Positions 52,864 through 62,277 are shown, numbered from the stretch's first letter. The stretch: DNA of 64,000 nt from Virgibacillus sp. AGTR (GCF_016919725.2 NZ_JAJERH010000009.1:1-64000); one strand, 5' to 3'. Made by a program: numbers and translations. The notes: a model not told the origin generated them from the letters alone.

Positions 52864-53673
52864 ATGCGAAATTATTATCCTTTACAACCACCAATCTTTG
52901 AAAAGAGCCTAGGAAACCCAAACTATCAATATCAAGAATATTTACCTAGTAAGCTTTTATCTGATTATGTTGTATGTTACTGGTCTGTCCATTACCATCC
53001 GTTAGATACCTATCCATTACATCGAATTGTTCCAGACGGCTGTATCGATATTATATTCGACCTTCAATCAACTTCCTTAGCAAAGGGCTCCTTTGCTGTC
53101 GGCTTAATGACCACATTTGAAACAATGAAACTCAGGCAAAAACAAAACCTGTTAGGAATTCGTTTTTATGCAGATACGGCACGCCGATTTATTATGTATC
53201 CTCCCGCCGAATTAATGGATACCCAAGTACTTCTTGAGGATATATGGGGGCAGGAGGCTTCGCTTTTGCAGGAAGATTTGCTATTGTCGAAAAACCTTCC
53301 AGAGAAAATTAACAAAATTGAAATGAAGTTAGTAAAGCTTTTATCAAAAAATACACATCGCACAGATTTATTACTAGAAACAAGTATGCAATACTTGTTT
53401 ACAAATCTGGGTATCTTCCCCATACGCACACTAGCAGAAAAGACCCATTTTAGTGAAAGAACGATTAGAAGGGTCTTCAAGAAGGAATTAGGTGTCAGTC
53501 CTAAAGCATTTTCTAATATTATTCGATTTCAAAGTTCATTAAAAGAACTACATGATAATCCCTCATCGTTATCTAACATAGCAGCAAATTATGGTTATTA
53601 CGATCAATCGCATTATATTCATCAATTCAAACGTCATTACGGCCAGTCACCGAAGCAGATTCTATTAAAATAA
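52864..53673 (+). CDS. AraC-family transcriptional regulator
   Basis: A 269-residue regulator. The N-terminal half (about 1-150) matches the DUF6597-type sensor found in such proteins (VVCYWSVHYHPLDTYPLHRI, VPDGCIDIIFDL). The C-terminal half has two helix-turn-helix motifs (FSERTIRRVFKKELGVSPKA; YYDQSHYIHQFKRHYGQSPK). The gagaggg site precedes the ATG. Its stop codon lies at the very edge of family I repeat copy F, so the repeat may have supplied the stop. Target and ligand unknown. Confidence 0.88.
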   Translation: MRNYYPLQPPIFEKSLGNPNYQYQEYLPSKLLSDYVVCYWSVHYHPLDTYPLHRIVPDGCIDIIFDLQSTSLAKGSFAVGLMTTFETMKLRQKQNLLGIRFYADTARRFIMYPPAELMDTQVLLEDIWGQEASLLQEDLLLSKNLPEKINKIEMKLVKLLSKNTHRTDLLLETSMQYLFTNLGIFPIRTLAEKTHFSERTIRRVFKKELGVSPKAFSNIIRFQSSLKELHDNPSSLSNIAANYGYYDQSHYIHQFKRHYGQSPKQILLK

Positions 53674-53857
53674 AGGAAGACTTCAATCCTTGGGGATTTT
53701 ATTTATTCCCCAAGGATTGGTAGTACCACAAGGGTATGCCCTAAAGGCTCTAGAACCAATCGGACATTTACTGGCAATTGATTCCACACTTAGCCTTATT
53801 GGTTTCACTTTATTCCCTGAAGTAGGGGGCTTACTGCCAGTTATATGCGGGGTAAAA
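53671..53857 (+). repeat. Family I structured repeat, copy F (full length, best preserved)
   Basis: Starts at the AraC stop (taaaggaagacttcaatcc). The 5' hairpin is a perfect 12-bp stem, CAATCCTTGGGG / CCCCAAGGATTG. The core is tggtagtaccacaagggtat. The outer 3' hairpin pair TGGCA / TGCCA is kept. Ends ttatatgcggggtaaaa. Confidence 0.85.
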
Positions 53858-53944
53858 CTTAGATTCGATTGTCCGTTTTTTACAATAACGTACATTCATT
53901 CTTATGCTATTATGTGTTTACCACAATATAAAGGAGTGAACACG

Positions 53945-54859
53945 ATGACAAAAAAAATGGATATAAGTTCTTTCAAGCTCGCTCAACATTTCATGAAAAA
54001 TCATGCAAGACCACTTGAACGAGCACTTTATGAATACGAGTTTGAAGCTACTAATTATAAAAAAGCACTCCAAGAATTAATTGCTTTTCAAAATCCAGAT
54101 GGAGGTTTTGGTCATGGACTGGAACCAGATCTTCGCTGTAATGAATCCTCTGCATTAGCAACGACATATGCACTTGGAATACTTGGGGAATTACCTGCAT
54201 TCGAGGAAAAAAAGAATGTTGTTTGCCAAGCACTTGACTACTTTATCACTTCTTATCAAGATGATCATACGGGATGGGATATAATTCCAGTCGAGGCAGA
54301 GCGATCCCCACGTGCAATCTGGTGGCAATATGGTGTATTCTCCGACAATTGGGGTAATCCAAATGCAGATATTGTAGGTTTCTTCATACAATATCGGGAC
54401 CTAGTAACTTACGAAAAACTTGATATGCTCATTGATTATGCAATTCAGCATTTATTAGAGACCTGTGATTTAGCAGAGATGCATGAACTTTTCTGTTACC
54501 TTCGCTTATACGAACAGCTTAAGCTAAATACGAAGAAACGTACAAAAATCGAGGATAGGCTACAGCGCTTTATTAATAATTGTGTCATTGCAGATCCTGC
54601 AAAGAGAGAAGGATATGTGGCAGGACCATTACAAATTATTGATTCGCCCAAATCAACACATTATCGTAAATTCGCCAATATACTTCCAATGGAACTAGAT
54701 CATCTAATAGGTCAACAGGCAACCGATGGCGCATGGGCACCTAACTGGGAATGGCACCAATATGAAAACGATTGGCCCATAGCAGAAAAAGAATGGAAAG
54801 GCATACTCACATTACAAGCATTACGAATATTAAGGAATTTTAAGTATCTTCCTATATAA
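53945..54859 (+). CDS. Alpha/alpha-toroid (prenyltransferase/terpene-cyclase-like) protein
   Basis: A 304-residue protein with repeats resembling the barrel of squalene-hopene cyclases: FQNPDGGFGHGLEPD near residue 50 and QATDGAWAPNWEW near residue 260. It lacks the DXDD acid motif of true cyclases and is half their length, so the enzymatic role is unknown. Aaaggag precedes the ATG at 53945. The frame extends upstream through repeat F only by chance. A glyoxalase gene follows after 21 bases, suggesting a small operon. Confidence 0.72.
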   Translation: MTKKMDISSFKLAQHFMKNHARPLERALYEYEFEATNYKKALQELIAFQNPDGGFGHGLEPDLRCNESSALATTYALGILGELPAFEEKKNVVCQALDYFITSYQDDHTGWDIIPVEAERSPRAIWWQYGVFSDNWGNPNADIVGFFIQYRDLVTYEKLDMLIDYAIQHLLETCDLAEMHELFCYLRLYEQLKLNTKKRTKIEDRLQRFINNCVIADPAKREGYVAGPLQIIDSPKSTHYRKFANILPMELDHLIGQQATDGAWAPNWEWHQYENDWPIAEKEWKGILTLQALRILRNFKYLPI

Positions 54860-54880
54860 TTTGTTCTGGAGGTAGGAAAT

Positions 54881-55315
54881 ATGAAACCATCTATAACTGT
54901 TCTTACATTGGGCGTAGATGATCTAGAACGCTCACTTCAATTCTATCGGGACGGCCTTGGACTACCTACAGAAGGCATTGTTGGTAGTGAGTTTGAGCAT
55001 GGGGCAGTTGCTTTTTTTGAATTGCAGGCAGGAATAAAGCTCGCTATCTGGAAACGAACGGATATTGCACACGAAGCCAAGATAGAACTAGGTGAACCGA
55101 GTTCAACAGAATGTACAATTGGACATAATACTAAAAGTCGTGAAGAGGTTGATGAAGTTATGGAACAAGCTAAAAATGCAGGTGCTATCATAACAGACCC
55201 TGCTCACGATACATTTTGGGGTGGTTATTCTGGTCACTTTCAAGATCCTGATGGGCACCTTTGGGAAATTGTTTGGAATCCAGCATGGGAATTGGAATAT
55301 AACCGATATGAGTAA
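54881..55315 (+). CDS. Glyoxalase (VOC) family protein
   Basis: A 144-residue protein with paired beta-alpha-beta modules: LGVDDLERSLQFYRDGLGLP at the N-terminus and FWGGYSGHFQDPDGHLWEIV at the C-terminus. The HFQDPDGHLWE motif carries the usual late His and Glu metal ligands. It follows the toroid-fold gene closely with tggaggt before the ATG. Substrate not known; likely lactoylglutathione-lyase-like in fold only. Confidence 0.83.
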   Translation: MKPSITVLTLGVDDLERSLQFYRDGLGLPTEGIVGSEFEHGAVAFFELQAGIKLAIWKRTDIAHEAKIELGEPSSTECTIGHNTKSREEVDEVMEQAKNAGAIITDPAHDTFWGGYSGHFQDPDGHLWEIVWNPAWELEYNRYE

Positions 55316-55391
55316 ATTTATGGCAGAGCTAAGAGCTGTCCAATGACAGCTCTATACCTAAACATGAAATTATTCCTTTCCGTGTGCATTC

Positions 55392-56258
55392 TTAAATTTC
55401 AGTGGCATCATTAGGCAATTTCTTTACATGTTGTAGAAATTCGAGCACTTGTTGTGCTTCTTGACGAGGATATGTAAAATCATATACGTTTGCCACCAGC
55501 TGTGATGTTTTTTCAAACAACTCACACATCACAAACAATGCTCGCCAGCATGAATCATTGTTCCCTTCAGGATATGTTTGTAATAACTGATACCACGTAT
55601 CTTCCTGCAAGTATCGCTTTAAATATTTACCGTTTTTTCCAACACTTATCTTAAAGTTTGTTTCTATTCCGACATGCCACTCTAACATTTTACGTAGCAT
55701 CGATCGAACAAGATTCATATGATCCATCGCATAAAGCATTTCGCAACGCCATAACCCTTTTGCCACATAAGTTGTTACCCACCAAAATTCGTTGCAACAG
55801 TCAGCGAAGAATGCAGCTGTTGGTGGCTTTACCCAATAATCCTGATCGGTTGGAAATGGTAGTTCTGAGATACGATTATCTTTATCTAACACTATCTTCG
55901 TTAACGAATCTTCATTTAGATAAATTTCCATCTCCTCAATGGGTACTAATGTAAGATCAATTCGATTACCATCGGTAAATAACATTAAATAGGAAAATCG
56001 ATTTCCCAATTCTGGAGGAAACAGCTTCATATCTTCAGGTGTTTGCATAATTATCCGTTCACCAAACACATCAATCCAACCTGTGTCTTTCATAAAAGAT
56101 TGTATGTCATTTACTAAAAAAGCAATATCATAATCCATAAATGGATCGACTGGTGCATTCGCATTTGTACGCGAACCATTCATTCCTACAGCACGTATAC
56201 GATTATCCGCTTTAGCAACAGCTAATACTAGATTCATTATTTGATCCACAGAACGCAA
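55392..56258 (-). CDS. aadK: Aminoglycoside 6-adenylyltransferase (AadK-like)
   Basis: A 288-residue nucleotidyltransferase that adenylylates streptomycin at position 6. The nucleotidyltransferase motif is GSR..NA with the metal-binding Asp pair in DPFMDYDIAFLV, and the third Asp in RIDLTLVP. The C-terminal helical domain has CCNEFWWVTTYVAKGLWR, typical of AadK/Ant(6). The length matches B. subtilis AadK (284). Chromosomal copies like this give low-level resistance. A short 9-bp hairpin (55332-55353) lies behind it without a clear T-run. Confidence 0.9.
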   Translation of the reverse strand: MRSVDQIMNLVLAVAKADNRIRAVGMNGSRTNANAPVDPFMDYDIAFLVNDIQSFMKDTGWIDVFGERIIMQTPEDMKLFPPELGNRFSYLMLFTDGNRIDLTLVPIEEMEIYLNEDSLTKIVLDKDNRISELPFPTDQDYWVKPPTAAFFADCCNEFWWVTTYVAKGLWRCEMLYAMDHMNLVRSMLRKMLEWHVGIETNFKISVGKNGKYLKRYLQEDTWYQLLQTYPEGNNDSCWRALFVMCELFEKTSQLVANVYDFTYPRQEAQQVLEFLQHVKKLPNDATEI

Positions 56259-56397
56259 CTTATCTCCTCCATTCTAAAATACTTTAAGTATAACATCTTT
56301 CGTTTAAATAGTTAGAAAATATGGAAAAAAGAAGTTTAGTAGTGGTATAATAGTCTCAGTTTAATTTTTTGGATTCTATCACTCGGAGGTACATAAT

Positions 56398-57339
56398 ATG
56401 ATCGAAAAAGTAAACAGAGCAAAAGAAATACTAAACCAAGTTATTATCGGACAAGAAAAAGTCGTTCATCTTATCTTTGTTTCATTATTGGCAAAGGGAC
56501 ACATCTTGCTGGAGAGTACGCCTGGTTCTGGTAAAACAAAACTTGCTAAGTCCTTTTCCAAAATAAGTAATGTGGATTTCAAGCGTGTTCAATTTACCCC
56601 AGATGTTTTGCCTAGCGACATTACTGGTATCCAATTCTTTAATCCAAAGTCACAGTCATTTGAAATGAGGATTGGCCCCATCCAGACTAATGTATTACTA
56701 GTGGATGAAATTAATCGTGCCACTCCTCGTACGCAATCAAGTCTATTGGAAGTCATGGAAGAACAACAAACAACCATTGAGGGAGAAACCATTCATATAA
56801 ATTCTCCTTTTCTCGTAATTGCAACACAGAATCCAATTGAATCGAATCAAGGTACTTTCCCGTTACCCGAGGCCCAATTAGATCGTTTTTTAATGAAGAT
56901 TCCTTTACAATACCCAACAGCAGATCAGGAGAAAAGCATTTTGTCTACAAATCAGTTGAATGACCCAATTGACAATATTCAACCGTTGTTACAAGCAGAA
57001 GAAATAATTAAGATGCAACGGGAAATTATGCACGTAGAAGTATCAGATGTCGTGAAGGATTACTTATTAGAGATTATTCAGGAAACGAGAACCCACCCTG
57101 ATAGTATACTAGGTGCAAGCACACGTGGAGCACTAGCCTTTATGCGAGCAGCCCAAGCACATGCTTATTTACAAGCTCGAAATTTTGTTAATCCTCAGGA
57201 TATAAAAGAGTTGGCACCATATATACTTTCACATCGAATGATGCTTACACTAGAAGGATCGATTAAAAAATCTAGCCAAGATGTTCTGTACGAAATCTTA
57301 GGACAGGTTAAAGTACCTGTGGAATTGGAGTCTCACTAA
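56398..57339 (+). CDS. MoxR-family AAA+ ATPase
   Basis: A 313-residue chaperone-like ATPase. Walker A is ESTPGSGKTKLAKS, Walker B NVLLVDEINRATPRTQSSLL, sensor 1 VIATQNPIES and sensor 2 near LGASTRGALAFM. MoxR proteins usually act with von Willebrand or DUF58 partners to insert cofactors or mature complexes. It leads a three-gene cassette and has cggagg before the ATG. A TATAAT at 56346-56351 is a possible -10 box. Confidence 0.9.
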   Translation: MIEKVNRAKEILNQVIIGQEKVVHLIFVSLLAKGHILLESTPGSGKTKLAKSFSKISNVDFKRVQFTPDVLPSDITGIQFFNPKSQSFEMRIGPIQTNVLLVDEINRATPRTQSSLLEVMEEQQTTIEGETIHINSPFLVIATQNPIESNQGTFPLPEAQLDRFLMKIPLQYPTADQEKSILSTNQLNDPIDNIQPLLQAEEIIKMQREIMHVEVSDVVKDYLLEIIQETRTHPDSILGASTRGALAFMRAAQAHAYLQARNFVNPQDIKELAPYILSHRMMLTLEGSIKKSSQDVLYEILGQVKVPVELESH

Positions 57340-57341
57340 TT

Positions 57342-58541
57342 ATGCAATGGCAAATAAACACTACTGATAACAAAGTGAAAATACGAGGACTGTTAATTAT
57401 TTTAACTCTCATACTGGTTATCCTAAGTGTTTGGATAAAACAGCCTTTTATCTTCATGTTCGCTGGAATGATCTTATTGCTTATCTTTCTCGGATTGATC
57501 TATGATAGGAATATTGCAAAGGGACTTATCATAGAGAATCCTAAAAGAACACTCCGCTTAACAGAGGGAGAAGAAGCCACTATTGAAATTGTACTAAAAA
57601 ACAAGTCTTTCCTTCCCTATTTTAACGGTACATTCGAGATGCAAACAAACCAAAAGGTAGCTGGAACAAACAAGGAAATAGCAGCAGAAAGAATGAGACG
57701 CATTTCCTTTCGTGTGCCCTTTGTATTAAAAGGGAAAAGTTCTGTTAAGCTAGCTATACCGATTAAAGCGATGGAACGTGGTGTCACAGGTGTTTCTAAT
57801 GTTGGTATCGTATTTCCTCACCTCCTGAATTTTGAAGCTATACACTTGACGTACCTTCAAAAATATCAAACAGAGATTATTATCTATCCAACCCCATTGC
57901 CCGTACATGGAATGGAAAGCTTTAAACAGATGACATTCGGAAACCAGGCGACCTTATTGTCGCCATTTGAGGATCTCCTTCACCCGCTCGGCACTAGGGA
58001 TTATATACCGTCAGATTCCTTTTCTCGAGTACATTGGAAGGCATCAGCCAAAAGAAACAAATTACAAACTAAAATATATGAACGCAACCGTAATATTTCA
58101 TGGACCATTTTTGTCAATATTTCCTTGACTTCGCAAATTGGCAATCGCTATACCAGTGGAGATCTAGAGTCCATCATTTCAAAAGCAGCTTTCCTTTGCC
58201 AAAGTATTACCGAGCAAGGGTATCCTTTCTCCATTTATATTAATTTGAAACAGTATGGGAATAAACCCTACCATGTTGAGTTAAATCAAGGTAATAATCA
58301 GCTAAAAAAAGTATGGGAAATGCTTGCCCGTGTAGATGGAGTAACTTCTAATATAATGAAAATGGAGGAAGTGCTGCATCAGGCTACAACAAAAATGGCA
58401 GATTCAAATTTAATTGTCTTCGTTGGTGAAATCACATCAGCTAGTGAATTACTCATTCGAAAATGGAATACACAAGGCAAGAGGTGTTATTTTATTGCAG
58501 GATCAGAGGAGAGTAACACCCTCCAACAAATTCCCAAATGA
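57342..58541 (+). CDS. DUF58 domain membrane protein
   Basis: A 399-residue protein with two N-terminal helices (about residues 15-55), a beta-rich extracytoplasmic or linker region, and the DUF58 core GTRDYIPSDSFSRVHWKASA near residue 225. It starts 2 bases after the moxR stop. DUF58 proteins resemble von Willebrand A domains and pair with MoxR ATPases. Confidence 0.88.
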   Translation: MQWQINTTDNKVKIRGLLIILTLILVILSVWIKQPFIFMFAGMILLLIFLGLIYDRNIAKGLIIENPKRTLRLTEGEEATIEIVLKNKSFLPYFNGTFEMQTNQKVAGTNKEIAAERMRRISFRVPFVLKGKSSVKLAIPIKAMERGVTGVSNVGIVFPHLLNFEAIHLTYLQKYQTEIIIYPTPLPVHGMESFKQMTFGNQATLLSPFEDLLHPLGTRDYIPSDSFSRVHWKASAKRNKLQTKIYERNRNISWTIFVNISLTSQIGNRYTSGDLESIISKAAFLCQSITEQGYPFSIYINLKQYGNKPYHVELNQGNNQLKKVWEMLARVDGVTSNIMKMEEVLHQATTKMADSNLIVFVGEITSASELLIRKWNTQGKRCYFIAGSEESNTLQQIPK

Positions 58542-58554
58542 GGGGTTTTAAAAC

Positions 58555-59763
58555 ATGTGGATAAAAACTAAAATGACAAAATACTATCAGTTATTCTATG
58601 AAGGAATTCTTTTGTACTTTATTTTAGTCCCTTTTTTTGTACAGTCTGCTTTTCCCGTCCCTTCATGGAGTTTCATTATTGCGGTAGTACTGCTCATCAT
58701 CATTCAGACTACACTTAGTAAATTTATGAACAATCAAATCTTCTTTATTGTTTCAATCAGTATAAACTGGGCAATATTAGTGTTGATATTTTCGTATCCT
58801 ATTTTAATTAGCCTTGCTTTTTCGCTATATATGACGTGGAGATTTTTCAAACATCAACAAGTCCCTGATGTACAAAACCAGATTCATATAATCACATGGT
58901 TAGCTTTCTTTTTTCTGATTGATTCCGTTTGGTTTTTTGACACTACTCACTTCTGGATGGCAGCTGTACTATTATTCATTCTAATTGCTGGGTATGTTTC
59001 AAGTCATATTCAAGCCAGTCAGCAGCAGTCCCTCAGTTCCTTACAATATATCGTCGGAATTTTCATTGCAATTTCAATCATCAGCGTTACCTTGTTCTTT
59101 ATGTTTTATGGAGTAGTACCAGTAATTAGCTTCCTTTGGTTTGGTATAAGCCAAGTAATTGTTTTCATCGGTACTATCTTCGCAAATGGTATAGACATAG
59201 CCGGATTCGACCCTGAATTCTTTCAAAACAACAAAAAAGAAAATTACGAAGAAATGGTAGCAAAAATGGCAGAAGAGGATAATCCGTTCGAAGCATTAAA
59301 AAATTTAGCAGCTGACGGAGGGCAATCATCTTACCCTTGGCTTTGGCTAATCGGCGTAACTTTGGGAGCAATTTTAGTTATTTCCCTGTTTTTATACTAT
59401 CGTAAGAAACCTGTTTTTACGTACAAACAGGAAAATATACCGCCGTTTACCTCCACTCCTTTAGATAGTAAAGAGAAAAATGCAAATAAAAAGAAAGGTC
59501 GATTTCTGACGCCATTTCGTACAAATTCACTTGATCAAGTTCGTCAGCAGATACTAAAATTTGAAAAAAAAGCACAGAAAAAAGGTATTGGAAGAAAGCC
59601 GACCGAAACAATCGAAGAATGGTTTCAACGTTTAGGCGTACAGCATGCACCACTTTATCTTTATCAAGCCGTACGGTATGGCGGTAATCATTTAACAGAT
59701 AAAGAAAGAAAAACATTTGAAGCGCATTTACAGAAGCTTCAATCAGATCTGGCTTTAGACTAA
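58555..59763 (+). CDS. Membrane protein with C-terminal DUF4129-like domain
   Basis: A 402-residue protein. About residues 15-215 hold six to seven helices; a further helix (about 263-282) precedes a basic cytoplasmic tail that ends in a DUF4129-like helical domain (KPTETIEEWFQRLG, YQAVRYGGNHLTDKERKTFE). Transglutaminase-like proteins usually sit in this third position, but the Cys-His-Asp transglutaminase core is absent and the loop between the last helices is only about 45 residues. It seems a shortened form. Confidence 0.8.
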   Translation: MWIKTKMTKYYQLFYEGILLYFILVPFFVQSAFPVPSWSFIIAVVLLIIIQTTLSKFMNNQIFFIVSISINWAILVLIFSYPILISLAFSLYMTWRFFKHQQVPDVQNQIHIITWLAFFFLIDSVWFFDTTHFWMAAVLLFILIAGYVSSHIQASQQQSLSSLQYIVGIFIAISIISVTLFFMFYGVVPVISFLWFGISQVIVFIGTIFANGIDIAGFDPEFFQNNKKENYEEMVAKMAEEDNPFEALKNLAADGGQSSYPWLWLIGVTLGAILVISLFLYYRKKPVFTYKQENIPPFTSTPLDSKEKNANKKKGRFLTPFRTNSLDQVRQQILKFEKKAQKKGIGRKPTETIEEWFQRLGVQHAPLYLYQAVRYGGNHLTDKERKTFEAHLQKLQSDLALD

Positions 59764-59787
59764 TCTTTGTCAACAATCTGTTTTGCA

Positions 59788-59960
59788 GCTCCTATAGGAA
59801 CAAAAATCGACAGAAACGAGTATAAAAGTGCCCAAACACAGCGAAGCGGTTCCGGAAATATACTTCGCATTCCTCTGGCGGCTGTCAGCCCTCCCCTTGC
59901 TAGGCAATACATCGCAAGCAGAAAAAAGCGCTCGTCTTTTCTAGGAGTCTACATATAGTT
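59788..59960 (-). repeat. Intergenic repeat-like sequence
   Basis: GC-richer patch with ctcctataggaac at one side and ctaggagtctac at the other and a cgaagcggttccgg word. It resembles the general GACTCCTG-type intergenic repeats of bacilli, by recollection. No other full copy is in the window. The rest of 59764-60183 shows no gene. Confidence 0.35.
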
Positions 59961-60183
59961 CCGGGCTAGTACATTGTGTTTTGGAATGGACCATTTTAGT
60001 TATGTCCCGTTCCCTTTTCAAAAAAAGCTGTTAAAATACTAGATTTGAATTGGTTATACACAAGCACTATTATTTTCTACAGTAAGCTCATGCTAAGGAC
60101 GACATCTTCTGCTTGCAAAATATTATTTTTCTGTTGCTTTCTACTTCTGATATGACTGGTTATAGCTATTGGTAGCCTTTAAA

Positions 60184-61263
60184 TTAACTATTATTTCTAT
60201 ATTCAGTTATACGAACATGGGGTGCTATGACATCTGGATAGAATGAATCTATGTCAAAAAGCTCTTCCAGATGATAGATTCCATTCAATCCTTTCATAGT
60301 GTATAGTTTTTCTGTAAGCTTAGCTGCTATCTTAGCAGTTAACAAAGCTTCTTGCCGACCTTGAATGCTACACTCCGCTTTCACTCTTTTACCACTAACC
60401 TCTCCAAATGCATCGATTTTCAATGCATATAACTCCTTTCCCCATCTGATTTTACTGAAAAGCCATACCATCACTTTTCGTATAGATTGATATTTTATTA
60501 AACGAAATATTCCTACTCGTTTAAGTAACATGATTACATACGTTATAACTTTGGAATCAAAGCATAGTCGAGTAGATACAGTGGGTATCTGCAAGGTATG
60601 AGGAAGGGAATTTTGATCTGAAAAATAAAAACGATATCCCTTTCTTTCTCCAAGCTCCTTACCAAAATATGTAGTTTTCCCACTGCTAAATGTGTCCACA
60701 TTGACCTTTTCCCAATTTGAATAAACCTGAAATCTTGTATTCAGATTATCTATTGTCCATTCAATCGCTGCCCTACCATGTCGATCTCCCAATCCTAGCA
60801 TGACATATATATCCATTTCCTCTGTATTATCTAGGTAGCTTTTTGTATGACGAGCTAATAGATTTGTAAGTCCTGGGGCTAAACCAACGCTTAACACTGC
60901 AGCTGTTTTATGATTCATTGCTTCTGTTTGTAGTTCTTCGATACGCGATAGGAATGAATGATTTGCAGAAATATCAATATAATCTACGTTATTTGCAAAG
61001 CAAGCCTGTATGAAACCTGTATCTTTTTGATCAAGGCACATTACTACTATCCTTACTGTTTCAAATAAATCTGATGGTAACGACTTTGTTATATCTAATT
61101 CAAGAGGTATCACCGAGCCATTTGTTGTACTGCAAAATTCTCTTGCTTTACTAAAGCTTCTTCCAGCGGCGATTACTTTGTCAGGATATAAATTCCCCAG
61201 CTGTTGGCAAATCAATCTTCCTACATGGCCATACCCACCTACGACAAGTATATGGTCCTTCAT
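60184..61263 (-). CDS. Saccharopine dehydrogenase-like NAD(P)-binding protein
   Basis: A 359-residue oxidoreductase-like protein. A Rossmann fold at the N-terminus has VVGGYGHVGRLICQQL, then AAGRS and LDITKSL; the middle has the family pattern AAVLSVGLAPGLTNLLARH. Such proteins act on amino acids, lipids or have no known substrate. It follows the EamA transporter gene by 31 bases, with aaaggaag before the ATG, and is probably co-transcribed. The pair may handle one compound: modify and export. Confidence 0.8.
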   Translation of the reverse strand: MKDHILVVGGYGHVGRLICQQLGNLYPDKVIAAGRSFSKAREFCSTTNGSVIPLELDITKSLPSDLFETVRIVVMCLDQKDTGFIQACFANNVDYIDISANHSFLSRIEELQTEAMNHKTAAVLSVGLAPGLTNLLARHTKSYLDNTEEMDIYVMLGLGDRHGRAAIEWTIDNLNTRFQVYSNWEKVNVDTFSSGKTTYFGKELGERKGYRFYFSDQNSLPHTLQIPTVSTRLCFDSKVITYVIMLLKRVGIFRLIKYQSIRKVMVWLFSKIRWGKELYALKIDAFGEVSGKRVKAECSIQGRQEALLTAKIAAKLTEKLYTMKGLNGIYHLEELFDIDSFYPDVIAPHVRITEYRNNS

Positions 61264-61294
61264 ATTGTTTCTTCCTTTCTCTTTTATAAAATGG

Positions 61295-62203
61295 CTAGAT
61301 ATGAATTACAATGAGTACTGTTCCAAGGAACATCATTGTTATGGTTATCCAAGTATACTTGGTAACTGAATCAATCCCTCTAAAAATTACTGTGGTTAGG
61401 AATATAGTTAGTATTGGTTCAGCAGCCGCAATAACACTTACATATGAAACCTGCATTCTTTGAGTTGCTAGGAAGAAGAACAACGGACCTATACTTGTTA
61501 ATACACCAGAAATAAGGTAGTAAGGATTAATTACCCTAACATTTTTCTTTATATTAGTAATAAACTCTCCACGAATGGATTGATAACAAATAACGAAAAC
61601 TAAAGAAGCCAGTGTCCCCACCCATACACCAAAAAAAGCATCATTCATTTCGATTAAACCTTGTTTTCTAATTCCTTGGCCAACTCCGAAGATCAAGGCA
61701 GAGAATACCGCTAATCCAAATCCCATATACGAATACCTTTTTGGATCGCGTTGGTGTTTCGATGCTTCTATCCTATTCAATCGAAACCCCTCATTTAATA
61801 CTCCCGCAAGTAATAGAACCATACCAATTCCCGGTAATAATGTAATCTCTTCATTAAGAAAAATGAGAGCAAATATAGTTGTAAAAATAGGAGTAGAATT
61901 TCGAATAGCAGAAGCCTTCGATGGACCAATATAGGAAATACTTGAAAACAATGTTAGCCTACCTATTCCAGTAGTACACAATCCCGCAAGTAAAAAGAAG
62001 AAGAAAGCTTCCCATGAAAAATGAAAGTCCCACCCCCTTAACCCCATTACAATGAAACAAAGAACACCTAATAAAATTACATTTATCAGAACTGTTATAA
62101 ACAAGCCGTTATCACTATGAGGAGCTCGCTTTATTCCTTTCTTTACAACTACATTGTTAACAGCAAACATAAAGGCTGATAAAATAGCAAAAATAACACC
62201 CAT
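61295..62203 (-). CDS. EamA-family (DMT) transporter
   Basis: A 302-residue ten-helix transporter made of two EamA repeats (about 3-140 and 155-300; SKASAIRNSTPIFTTIFALI in the first, YVSVIAAAEPILTIFLT in the second). Members export metabolites or amino acids. The start is the ATG at 62201-62203 behind aaaggagg; an upstream in-frame ATG lacks a ribosome site. A palindromic operator lies 75 bp upstream and shares its half-site with the MarR gene promoter. Confidence 0.88.
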   Translation of the reverse strand: MGVIFAILSAFMFAVNNVVVKKGIKRAPHSDNGLFITVLINVILLGVLCFIVMGLRGWDFHFSWEAFFFFLLAGLCTTGIGRLTLFSSISYIGPSKASAIRNSTPIFTTIFALIFLNEEITLLPGIGMVLLLAGVLNEGFRLNRIEASKHQRDPKRYSYMGFGLAVFSALIFGVGQGIRKQGLIEMNDAFFGVWVGTLASLVFVICYQSIRGEFITNIKKNVRVINPYYLISGVLTSIGPLFFFLATQRMQVSYVSVIAAAEPILTIFLTTVIFRGIDSVTKYTWITITMMFLGTVLIVIHI

Positions 62204-62277
62204 AGTATACTCCTCCTTTAAAAATAAGATTGAATTAAAAGACACACCATGTAGTCTTAAAATGGACCCGCAAGTTT

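Noticed and set aside
53690-53944. Open frame through repeat F fused to the toroid-fold protein (N-terminal extension of 85 codons)
   Set aside because: The extension is repeat sequence that also appears in non-coding copies with deletions and frameshifts; a good ribosome site and ATG stand at 53945.
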